NCBI GenBank assembly: GCA_902702965.1
Contig: CACRXP010000404.1
Coordinates: 396,771 to 460,770, forward strand
Direction: 5' to 3'
Length of the DNA stretch: 64,000 nt
Origin: Spirometra erinaceieuropaei
Taxonomy: Eukaryota > Platyhelminthes > Cestoda > Diphyllobothriidea > Diphyllobothriidae
Position numbers and translations under genes: made by a program. Of the stretch, positions 12,650 to 21,172 are shown in pieces (the stretch's first letter is position 1; every line of letters begins with the position of its first letter). The notes beneath the pieces were generated by a model that saw nothing but the letters and a program-made list of their open reading frames with translations, did no database searches and was not told where the DNA came from.

Positions 12650-13280
12650 GTGCTCCAGGGAGCAGGTGCGGAACCATCGACTTGAGTGTGAATTGCTTTA
12701 TAATAGGGTGGACTTTTGCAGCATCTACTGCACTCTCTCGCCCTCACCTACCTTGCTCCGATAGCCAAATAAGCCTAGGGCGACCGCAGGTAGAATCAGG
12801 CGCAGTAGCCTCAATGCACGACAGTTCGACCATCGTTGCCGACGATGTCCGTCGTGCGCTCCACAGCAGGGTGAGAGCAGACGCAGTAGACTTGCACGGC
12901 ATCTACTGCACTATCTCCCCCACCCCCACCCCCACCCCATAATCCCACCTGGACTCGGTGTCGAGACGGAGTCAAGAAGACCGGAGGCGGAGGCGGCGCA
13001 GGTGGATGGCGCGTTCGAGCCCGCACCTCGGCGTTCCACTCCACACCCTCTGGTTCGCACAGCAGATGACCAGGCGTTTGACGAACAACAAAGGCAACAA
13101 CCCCTACAGCAGCCAACAGGGGTCAGAAGGACAATGACAACTGGGCAGCCATTCCCACCACTCATAGGAAGCGTAAGCGCATCTACCGGCGGGGAACCAG
13201 GTGTCAGGGAACTGCCAGCACATATCACGCTGGCGTAGCATACGCTTAAAGACCTTGTGGGCAACCCGAAACACAAAAAG
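12650..13280. repeat. RepX dispersed repeat, copy 1
   Basis: It shares ordered blocks with copies at 22540-22960 and 42000-42460: CGACGATGTCCGTCGTG, CATCTACTGCACT, CGGTGTCGAGACGGAGTCAA, GAAGACCGGAGGCGG, GGGTCAGAAGGACAATGA and GCGTAAGCGCATCTACCGGC. An inserted pyrimidine run (CCCCCA)n lies at 12916-12940. Overlapping frames on both strands arise from GC richness. I see no terminal repeats or coding domain, so the element type is unknown. Confidence 0.6.
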
Positions 13281-13914
13281 GGCGCACGCACAGGGCGTCT
13301 ATCAGGTAGGTTACCAACACTTCATTGAACCACTGTCCATTTTCGCAACTTCAATTTGAACTGCGCTGTTTGATTTTTCATTGCTGATTTTTTCATTTTT
13401 CCTATAATTTTTACGAGACGTGAGGGCAGTAAATAGCCCCAATTGGACTGCAAATCGTCGATGGCAGTCTGCGCATGTCCCTTTTGACCGGAGTGGCTTA
13501 TTCAACGACAGGTTCCCCCCTCCGACAGAGTATGTTGATTTTGTGGCGCCTTGGTTACAAACATTTTGACTACGTATGGGAGGAATAAGTCTCCTTTAGG
13601 AAGGTAAGTCGTACATAAACGTGGTTGGTCACGGGGCTGCGAAAGCGTCATGGATTTCTCCTGTAAACTGGGCCTAATCAAGTCAAACATTGCATGGATA
13701 CCGGAACCTTAGCGTGAGGAAGTCTTCCTGTTATCATAGCTGTGGGAGAAGCAATATGTTCCAGGAGACAAATGGCAGAACAGACTTAGGCAGGGACTTT
13801 CTGCGAAGTAGGCAGGCTCTCGGATCTGAAGATCAAAAGGTAGCATAGCACGCATGGGTGACTGGACACCGATCTGGAATATCAGTTATCTGCTTTAGGA
13901 TCACATTTAATTAC
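13281..13914. other. No recognisable feature
   Basis: Short unrelated frames only, with no repeat link found. Confidence 0.4.
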
Positions 13915-14610
13915 GGGCCGCATTCGAGACCACCAACGTCGTGATTAAAATCCAACGGAAGAAGAGCGCTCACCGATATAGTTACGGAACTTACTCATCC
14001 TGTTATGCGTGCACACCCCTGAACATGACCACCGCTTCATTTGGGACGGTATTTAGGTGATCGCAAGGGCTAACACCAGACAGGCGAGAGAATTCCTCGA
14101 AGCTGGGCATTTTGGCACGACCAGCATCAACCGCCACGTCGATCTGGACGCTCACTACGAGGGCTTCTGTACACGCTCATTGTCTTGTTCCCACATCCTA
14201 ACAACTGCTAAACCCCACTCGGCCGCATATACGTATGCTGTTTCGACATTCCGCCCCCTCTTTGCGACACGGTGAACAACAACCGAATCCCCCTATCACC
14301 TCCAACGCCAACGCATTGCCCCCTGACCTCATCCCGCATCAGTGACCAGCCGCCCGCATTTACACTGATCTGCAATCCCCCGGCATTTGCTCCACCTCCA
14401 ACACAGAGAGCCCTAACGGTTCTTTCTTCCCTACCCCTGCCCCACAGCCTACCATAACTCGGCGCCCACCCCTCTCACGCATCAGCTGTCTGTTTGTCGT
14501 TGTCTGTCCTGTCGCGCCAGCCGACTAAGTCTGCCCATTTTACTTTCCCCTCTGTTCATTTCGTCTGACGACGGCTCGGTGTCACCGACTTGAAAATTAA
14601 CGAATACAAC
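13915..14610 (+). pseudogene. PLE-D: endonuclease remnant and 3' tail
   Basis: Translation gives RIRDHQRRD, a stop, then EHDHRFIWDG and VIARANTRQAREFLEAGHFG followed by TTSINRHVDLDAHYEG. This is the post-catalytic region of a PLE GIY-YIG endonuclease and differs from PLE-A. Several stops interrupt it, so it is dead. A long C-rich 3' stretch (14270-14520) precedes the tail, which carries a hammerhead-like motif at 14560-14604. The element ends beside a (TA)n run at 14640. Confidence 0.65.
14560..14604 (+). ncRNA. Hammerhead-like motif in PLE-D tail
   Basis: Helix I is TTCGT (14560-14564) with ACGAA (14600-14604), a perfect 5 bp. The core is CTGACGA (14565-14571) and GAAA (14592-14595). Helix II contains TCGG/CCGA with two G-U pairs at its base. 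Helix III is a loopless palindromic AATT, and position 17 is A (14599). One extra C follows CTGACGA, unlike a canonical hammerhead. The fold is seen in the sequence; the activity is not. Confidence 0.45.
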
Positions 14611-14635
14611 TCAGTTTTCCGAAGAGCCTACTTTT

Positions 14636-14639
<4 letters not shown>

Positions 14640-14668
<29 letters not shown>
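14640..14668. repeat. (TA)n microsatellite
   Basis: Alternating TA run separating the PLE-D tail from a SINE-1 tail. Confidence 0.9.
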
Positions 14669-14670
<2 letters not shown>

Positions 14671-14875
14671 CAGGATGATATTACCCACAAAGACAAGGGA
14701 GACTGGAATGGTCATTTCTGGCTTATTAGCGGTCGTCAGCCAGCCATACCCAAGCCCGAAGTGTGTAACAGCCGAGCCTCGAACTCGCGACCTGTTGGTT
14801 TAGAAGTCAACGCCTCTACTCACCGGGCCACGAGTGAGTTCCGTATGAACGATCGGTGAGCGCCCCCTAACATTA
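14669..14875 (-). mobile_element. SINE-1 copy
   Basis: A tRNA-derived SINE read on the minus strand. The A-box-like TGGCCCGGTGAGTAGAGG and B-box-like GCGAGTTCGAGGCTC are the internal RNA polymerase III promoter elements. The tail has GGCTGACGACCGCTAATAAG with GAAA, then CCCTTGTCTTTGTGGG, ending at the (TA)n run. The hammerhead-like part lies at 14701-14745, with helix I intact and one mismatch in helix II. The head is shortened to TCACCGATCGTTCATACGGA. Confidence 0.8.
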
Positions 14876-14889
14876 TATGTATATATGGA

Positions 14890-14946
14890 AGAGGAGGATG
14901 AGGCGATCTCTGGGGAACAAGGTTTATTCATCTGACGTTTCGTGTT
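14890..14946 (-). mobile_element. Truncated PLE tail with GAAACGTCAG
   Basis: The reverse complement reads CACGAAACGTCAGATGAATA with AACCTTGTTCCC, the end of a PLE tail. The CTGATGA half is replaced by the (TA)n run at 14947-14966, so only the 3' half of the motif remains. Confidence 0.4.
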
Positions 14947-14965
14947 CATATATATATATATATAT

Positions 14966-15073
14966 AATGGTGGGGGCACTCACCGATCGTTCATACAGAA
15001 CTCACTTGTTCCGTTGTGCCTTAAGGGCTCTCTCTCGAGCCCAACCAGCAGCCGCACAGCGGCGCATGATACA
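14966..15073 (+). mobile_element. SINE-1 5' head fragment
   Basis: It matches the first 108 bp of the full-length copy at 15294: GGGGGCACTCACCGATCG, GTTCCGTTGTGCC, GGGCTCTCTCTCGAGCCC and GCCGCACAGCGGCGCATG. It then joins, in inverted orientation, the tail of the next copy. Confidence 0.7.
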
Positions 15074-15285
15074 TAGGCAGAATGGCATTACCGACAAAGA
15101 CAAGGGAGACTGGAATGGCCATTTCTGGCTTATTACCCGTCGTCAGCCAGTCATACCCAAGCCCAAAGTGTGGAATACCCGAGACTCGAACTCGCGACCT
15201 GTTGGTTTAGAAGTCAACGCCTCTACTCACCGGGCCACGAGTGAGTTCCGTATGAACGATCGGTGAGCGCCCCCTAACATTATAT
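15074..15285 (-). mobile_element. SINE-1 copy
   Basis: Same organisation as the copy at 14669: tRNA-like promoter boxes, the AATAAGCCAGAAATGGCC tail and a CCCTTGTCTTTGTC end. Helix I of the hammerhead-like fold (15108-15152) is a perfect 6 bp, GACTGG with CCAGTC. Helix II has one mismatch. Confidence 0.8.
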
Positions 15286-15293
15286 GTCTATAT

Positions 15294-15590
15294 AATGGTA
15301 GGGGCGCTCACCGATCGTTCATACAGAACTCACTTGTTCCGTTGTGCCTTAAGGGCTCTCTCTCGAGCCCAACCAGCAGCCGCACAGCGGCGCATGATAC
15401 ATAGGCAACGGGCTCTAGGCCCGGTGGATAGAGGCGTGGACTTCTAAATCAACAGGTCGCGAGTTCGAGGCTCGGGTGTTCCACACTTCGGGCTTGGGTA
15501 TGGCTGGCTGACGACGGCTAATAAGCCAGAAATGGCCATTCCAGTCTCCCTTGTCTTTGTCGGTAATGCCATTCTGCCTATATATATACT
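15294..15590 (+). mobile_element. SINE-1, full-length copy
   Basis: This is the best template of the family, about 297 bp. A structured head (15294-15405) contains hairpins GGGCTC/GAGCCC and GCCGC/GCGGC. A tRNA-like body follows, with A-box TAGGCCCGGTGGATAGAGG and B-box GCGAGTTCGAGGC; GGACTTCTAA resembles the anticodon region of an Arg(TCT) tRNA. The tail holds the hammerhead-like fold (15502-15546), then CCCTTGTCTTTGTCGG and a TATATA end. It encodes no protein, so mobilisation must depend on another element's enzymes. Confidence 0.85.
15502..15546 (+). ncRNA. Hammerhead-like fold in SINE-1 tail
   Basis: Helix I is GGCTGG (15502-15507) with CCAGTC (15541-15546), including one G-U pair. The core is CTGACGA (15508-15514) and GAAA (15529-15532). 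Helix II is GGCT-AATA-AGCC, with a C-A mismatch where a canonical hammerhead has G-C. Helix III is the loopless palindrome ATGGCCAT (15532-15539), and position 17 is T15540, the predicted cleavage site. The order and core residues fit a type I dimeric hammerhead. Confidence 0.5.
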
Positions 15591-15599
15591 TGAGCGCAA

Positions 15600-15775
15600 C
15601 CGACAGGGCAGCAAGCACGTGGTTCAGTGGATAGGACGTTTAACTTCTAATGAACAGGTCGCGGGATCGAGCTCCAGGGGGTTCACATCACCTGGATGGA
15701 TATGACTGGCTGACGACGACTAATAAGTCGGAAGTGCCATCCTTCCTGTCTCTGTCGGTTATGCTGGCCTGCCCT
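15600..15775 (+). mobile_element. SINE-1, diverged copy
   Basis: The promoter boxes are recognisable as GTGGTTCAGTGGATAGGACG and GTCGCGGGATCGAGCTCC. In the tail, helix II has become GACT-AATA-AGTC, a paired change relative to GGCT/AGCC, and the flanking C-G now pairs (15717/15730). GAAA is GAAG here and helix III is lost. Confidence 0.7.
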
Positions 15776-16203
15776 CATTAGAATCCAGATGATAGACCAA
15801 ACAGTGACAAGAACCCCTCAGAAATTTTATGAGATTCGTGACTTACACTTTCAGGACAAGGGTGTATTAGGCATCAGTGTTAATGGTACATAATGCGCAA
15901 TCAGTCATTCAAGAGGTGCTGACGTAATGCGAAACACTTGAGGGAATTTCAGTGGATTGCCTAGAATAGTCAAGAGGTTGATATAAAAGCCTTTATATCG
16001 AAGCTATATTCGGGTGTAGGTTATATTTTGAATTCTCAAACAGCAATGAGCATTGACACCGACATCCCCCCAAAAATCCCACAACCCTGCGGAAAGTAGT
16101 GAGAATTTACAAGTCACAGGCCCTGGCAAATCAAAACTACCAGCAAACGCCGCATACAAAAGGCTATACAGGAATGCAACGTGATATAGGAACATTCCAA
16201 TGT
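15776..16203. other. No recognisable feature
   Basis: Unique-looking sequence between SINE-1 copies. Confidence 0.4.
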
Positions 16204-16480
16204 TAGGGGGCGCTCACCGATCGTTCATACGGAACTCACTCGTTCCGTTGTGCCTTAAGGGCGCCCCCTAACATTGTATATTCCCGATCGAAAACCGACA
16301 GGGCAACGGGCTCGTGGCCCGGTGAGTAGAGGCGTTGACTTCTAAACCAACAGGTCGCGAGTTCGAGGCTCGGGTGTTCCACACTTCGGGCTTGGGTATG
16401 GCCGGCTGACGACGGCTAATAAGCCAGAAATGGCCATTCCAGTCTCCCTTGTCTTTGTCGGTAATACTATTTTGCCTATA
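16204..16480 (+). mobile_element. SINE-1 copy with partly duplicated head
   Basis: The head is truncated and followed by a second head-like block (GCGCCCCCTAACATTG, ATTCCCGATCGAAA). The A-box TGGCCCGGTGAGTAGAGG, the B-box GCGAGTTCGAGGC and the tail are intact. The hammerhead-like core (16400-16444) keeps CTGACGA, GGCT/AGCC, GAAA and ATGGCCAT, with one mismatch in helix I (GGCCGG/CCAGTC). Confidence 0.8.
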
Positions 16481-17776
16481 GAACATTTTGATGTAAGAAT
16501 TTGCCCTCAGCTCCCACGCCGGATTTAAGCCCATATGGACGCATCCACGTGAAGGTGGCGTTCATCTAGCTCTCCTGGTCCGGCGCTGAAATCAATTTTT
16601 TCGTTCGGCTAAGTGACTATTACTCAATGTAAAACGTTCGACTTAGTGCTCCACAGCCTTAGAGCGCGGATTTGCACCTCGTATCCGCTCAGCCCATAGT
16701 TTGCTTAAGATCAGCCACCAATGCATCAAATAACAGAAATAAAAATCTAGACCAGCCCTGCCCCGTCCAGAGAGGTCAGATAGTAAATGTTTGAAGCTGA
16801 CAATCATTTAAAGATGATTACGTTGAGTATTCGATTGAATAGGCGAGCGTTACTCAAGTAAAATACCCTTTAGATTACTGCATTGCCAGATCTGATTTCT
16901 GGTGTTGGCAGCTGAATTCAAGAGCAAACGGAGCGAAGGATATGTTTCGTACGGTCAAGCCAAATTTTTGAATACATAGTCGACATGATGAATTCTTTGT
17001 GAAGCTGGACCCCAGTGGGCTACTATCTACTTCACTCGTGACCACCATGATGATGGGTTTCCATAGTAGCGGTCATGGATAAAAGCTAGATTCTGATTCC
17101 AAATTGTGCGCGAAATGTAAGTGCTTTGGTTCCGTTAATGCTTATGTCTATGTCAAAAAACCCCAAGCATGAAATCGAAGACAAACCTACGCATCAGACT
17201 CGAAAAGTGAAGTTTTTTTGGTGCTTCACGAAAGCTCGTTTAAGATGTTATTTTTCCTGATAATAAGGATCTATTAGGAAACAGCCTTTTAGTAAAAGTT
17301 CCCTGCAAGTCTCCGCTTCTCTGTCACGCATGCAATGTAAGAGTCTCCCACCCCATATATCCTTTCTGCTGGTGAAGGTTTTATGACCTAACGGAGAATG
17401 AGTCACGTAGTGACTGCGATAACAGAAACTCAGTAGTACCAGTGCGAAGTTAATAACGAATGTTTTCGAGGTGTTCCGCTCATACCAGGCCCGATAACCA
17501 AGAGCAGATCTGCATTTTAACAGCCCCACACACTTAAGTGATAAGAATTGTCGTACTCGTCGGAAATGGTAATTTCTTCGCTTTGATCTGAAAATATTAC
17601 CGCTCTTTCAACGAAATACAAGACAAAATATTGATTACCTTCACTTCGAGTGGTAATGGAAGTGCGTATAGGTATTGAAGCAATTAATAACTGAAAAAGT
17701 CCTCTTTTCCTAGATGTAAAATAATGCACAAACGGAAATCCTCGTTCAAACTGGAGAAATTGGGAAGTGCGCTGTC
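16481..17776. other. No recognisable gene
   Basis: About 1.3 kb before an assembly gap. The minus-strand frame at 17248-17529 has no recognisable domain. Part of this could be flanking DNA of the transposase remnant across the gap. Confidence 0.4.
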
Positions 17777-17990
17777 NNNNNNNNNNNNNNNNNNNNNNNN
17801 NNNNNNNNNNNNNNNNNNNNNNNNNNNNNNNNNNNNNNNNNNNNNNNNNNNNNNNNNNNNNNNNNNNNNNNNNNNNNNNNNNNNNNNNNNNNNNNNNNNN
17901 NNNNNNNNNNNNNNNNNNNNNNNNNNNNNNNNNNNNNNNNNNNNNNNNNNNNNNNNNNNNNNNNNNNNNNNNNNNNNNNNNNNNNNNNNN
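17777..17990. other. Assembly gap (214 N)
   Basis: Run of N. It lies inside the transposase remnant read on the minus strand and probably removes its catalytic middle. Confidence 1.
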
Positions 17991-18512
17991 ATCTTCAGGG
18001 GGGCTTGTGTAATGATCTGTTCGACTGTTGGACACCGAATCGACCATGAAGCATTTTTCGTCGGATTAGAGCACTGTGTAGGGTGCTTTCGGGAGGAAGC
18101 CTAAGATTTTCTTGCTTCTATCCAGTCTCTCCTATTCCACAGCCTCAGTAACAAGATGCTTATTGGTCGTAGCCCTTGACTTAACCTTCAGATCCTTTCT
18201 CACGACATTTCTTGCAGCGTGATCTAATATATCAAGCTTCAAAGCCAGCATCCTCATGCTCCAGACTGGACTGCAGCGAATACGATCCCCAACAGTACAT
18301 TTAAGATGAGAGCTTCGAATTTTTTGTTTTCCACTACGAGGCTTCTTTTCAATGCGGCCGAACTTTTTATAACGGTCGATAACGGCGTAAACTGTTGATC
18401 TGGCCATTTCCAACTCGGTACTGATGCTCGTGGACGATAGGCCATTGAGAATAAGCTTGATAACTGCCTTATTAATCTTTTTCGTTGCAAAATATTTGAA
18501 AACGTTTTCCAA
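17991..18512 (-). pseudogene. Tc1/mariner-type transposase remnant
   Basis: Read from 18512 downwards, the protein has an N-terminal helix-turn-helix (INKAVIKLILNGLSSTSIS, ARSTVYAVIDRYKKFGR), a basic stretch (EKKPRSGKQK) and a second DNA-binding part (SMRMLALKLDILDHAARNVV with RKDLKVKSRATTNKHLV). After a TAG stop at 18132-18134 the same frame continues with RSKKILGFLP, a TAA stop at 18066-18068, then SDEKCFMVDSVSNSRTD. SDEK.F.VD contains the first catalytic aspartate of the DDE/D domain. The remainder falls in the gap. Two in-frame stops make it a pseudogene. No terminal inverted repeats were found nearby. Confidence 0.8.
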
Positions 18513-19074
18513 GAAATGGTTATTTTATTGTTACCATGATATTTTAAAGAAGTAAAGTCATAGATTTCAGTAGGAATATTTTTAAAAAGTAGTGGCAAGC
18601 TATTACGAAATGTACGGCCGCATAGGGCAATGCTGGGGCGCAACTAAATGCGGGAAAAAATTAAAGTAGAATCGGCGAAATCGTCAACCAAACACTTCAC
18701 CACGCGAAGTCTCAATTTCTGAAAGCTCAACACATCAGCGAAGGAAGAATGACGAGAAGGCTATTCAAGGAAGAAGGAATCCTACAAAACACGTCGAGTT
18801 GTCAGAAAAAAGCGTATTAAGTATACGGGCATTTGTGAATTTATATCAAGCAACATTTCAAGTAGTTTTGTGGACCACAGGAATTCCTTCCTTTAGCAAT
18901 TCAAGGTTGGTCAGCCATCTTCACTTCTCGGACGCCATTTAATACCTATGAAAAGATTCTTGGATTCTGGTAGCCTCTTCGTTGTGCGTAAATAATTTGG
19001 TTTCGTAAAATGAAGCAACTTGTATTGGCTTCTACTCCATTTCTCGAACCTTCTGAGGAAGTCACCTGTGGTCA
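18513..19074. other. No recognisable feature
   Basis: Sequence upstream of the transposase remnant. A terminal repeat was looked for and not found. Confidence 0.4.
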
Positions 19075-20402
19075 CTGGTATGCGTTTTCATTCAGTCATT
19101 TTGTCAAATACCATCAAAATACCCCGTCAATGTGGAACTAAATTCGTGCTATCTATAATTGAAGGGGACTCTTGCAAGGACAGAACGTCTTCCGATCACT
19201 ATCTCTTGCCATGGGTGTAGGCAACATATAAAGAAAGATTTTCTGATGTCTGCAAAATCCTGCAACTATTGTTTATTATAAATTCCCAGATGATGCTATA
19301 CTTACTTCGCATTTTTGATATTCTCCTGTGCTTTGTAGAGTTAACTCATACTCTAATATCGTCCTCGTCAGTTCGATTTTGCCGATTTACATGTGGTTAC
19401 TGCGTTTTCATTCCGTCATTCTGTCGAAGACCATCAAAATGACTCCGGTACTGTCGGCCTAAATTCATGCCGTCGACCCCAGGCAACATCTCATTGCCGT
19501 TTTATTTAACACAAATACATACGGCCACTCACTGAAACCTCAGCAATGGTCTATCAAATACGTTGCAACGGTGGAACTGCAAGAACGTTTGGCAAACCGG
19601 GCAGAATGTGCAGACCCGCCTGCATGAGCACAAACTGGCAACTCGGAGACTAGACCCGAACTCATAGTTTGCGACTCACATCGGAGAACCTGGCCACAGT
19701 TTTGACTTCCAAAGAACAACCGTCTTAAGCTTTACTTGAGGTTTGGGACTCAGATGTCAACTTCATCAGCAGGCATCTATACCTTCCTACGCCCTATAAA
19801 GTCCTGCGTAACTACATACGCCATGACCAGGACAAGACAGTCACAGGGATCATAAAAATACCGGGTAACCATGGCCCGTCGACCAATTCAATCGAGAGGG
19901 GAGTACCGGTGTGACCAACTCATATTGAGGTTACGACAAACAACACAGGAGGCCACCTATATTCACAGACAACGGCCAGAAGGCCAAGGCAGCGACAGAA
20001 AAAAAATTGATTGGCCCAGAGGCAATTAATTCAGTTCTTTTTTCCAAATCCTTGTTTGATTTTTTCTACAAATCGCTTTGATAATGTAGAGCCGGTCAAG
20101 CCCTCCAAAATGTCAATCACTCGATTCCGCGGGTCCGGTGAGTCTTTCATGATTTCATAAAAGGTCTTTTGCATGGACGGAACGTCTTCCGCTCATCAAC
20201 GCTTGTCAGGCATGTGCGCATTGTGTAAAGAAAGAATTTCTAATATCCGCAAATTCCTGTAGGTACTGCATATTGTGCATTCCCGCATGGTATTATACTC
20301 ACTTCGCCTTTCTGATATTCTCCCGTGCTTTGTAGAATTTACTCTTCCTTTGCTTTAATCCCAGTCAGTTTTTCTTTGTCGTTTTATTTGCGCTTACTGC
20401 AT
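19075..20402 (+). pseudogene. PLE-E: endonuclease remnant between direct repeats
   Basis: The centre (19550-19860) translates to NVQTRLHEHKLATRRLDPNS, then FATHIGEPGHSFDFQ and FISRHLYLPTPYKVLRNYIR with frame changes. This is the GIY-YIG endonuclease region (TRLHEHKL) and C-terminus of a PLE. A diverged direct repeat flanks it: 19150-19400 and 20155-20402 share ACGTCTTCCG, TAAAGAAAGA, TGATATTCTCC and GTGCTTTGTAGA in order. Such flanking direct repeats (pseudo-LTRs) are known for Penelope elements. A second short repeat, 19075-19155 against 19395-19476, suggests tandem partial copies. Confidence 0.6.
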
Positions 20403-21172
20403 CCAGGGGTTCAAACTTTATCCGCACAAGTATTTATGTGCTTATTTTATTGATCTGCATGACTAAGATTGACATTCGTTAATTCTAAATTAGTTATATG
20501 TTCCTTTTATGCTAACGCTTTGTGACCTTCCGTTTATTAGAATTTATATCGTCAACCTAGGTGTAGGATCTCTCCTTTATTTTATGTTCTTTAACCAAGT
20601 GCATGGGTTCTCGCCTACTTGTGAACAAATATTAATTATGAAGACCTAGCCCGATTAAATCAGTATATGCAGCCTAGTTAAAATGTTAACCTACAAATTT
20701 AGGGGTTGATAAGTAAACACGCAAACAATATGTGTATGCATAAAGGGAGGATTTTAAGTATTACCGGTGCAGTAGTTCAAATCAGCCTAGACTTCTTAAC
20801 TAGCCAAATCTACGTCCATTAAAACTGTAATAGAAGGACTTATAGCCCCTACAGGAGAGAGACATCATGCGAAGAAATTGTATGGCGGCCTGACCTTTTA
20901 AGTAGCTCCGCAGTGTAGACGGCTTCGGAAAGCTAAGAAGACTGCGATCGAGCACGGTGGGTGTTTAGGGAGAAGTCAAAACACTGATGGGCAAGTGTAG
21001 TCTTACACCCTTTGGTCAAACAGTAGCCGCAATCACAGACTACCACGATGTTTCTTGGCCTGTTCATTAATCACTAATCTGGGCGATTAGCGTTAGCATC
21101 TTCTTGCTGGACATGCAGCAAAAATCAGTGAGCAGACATTAAACAGGTGAGGATGCACCCGGGTTTCACCTA
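20403..21172. other. No recognisable feature
   Basis: Nothing recognised between PLE-E and an LIR copy. Confidence 0.4.

Noticed and set aside
12811..13291. Several overlapping GC-rich frames on both strands
   Set aside because: They come from base composition and the (CCCCCA)n run inside RepX. No conserved peptide appears in the other copies.
17517..18104. Open frames running through the N gap at 17.8 kb
   Set aside because: Length comes from N translated as X. Only the part from 17991 upward on the minus strand has transposase motifs.
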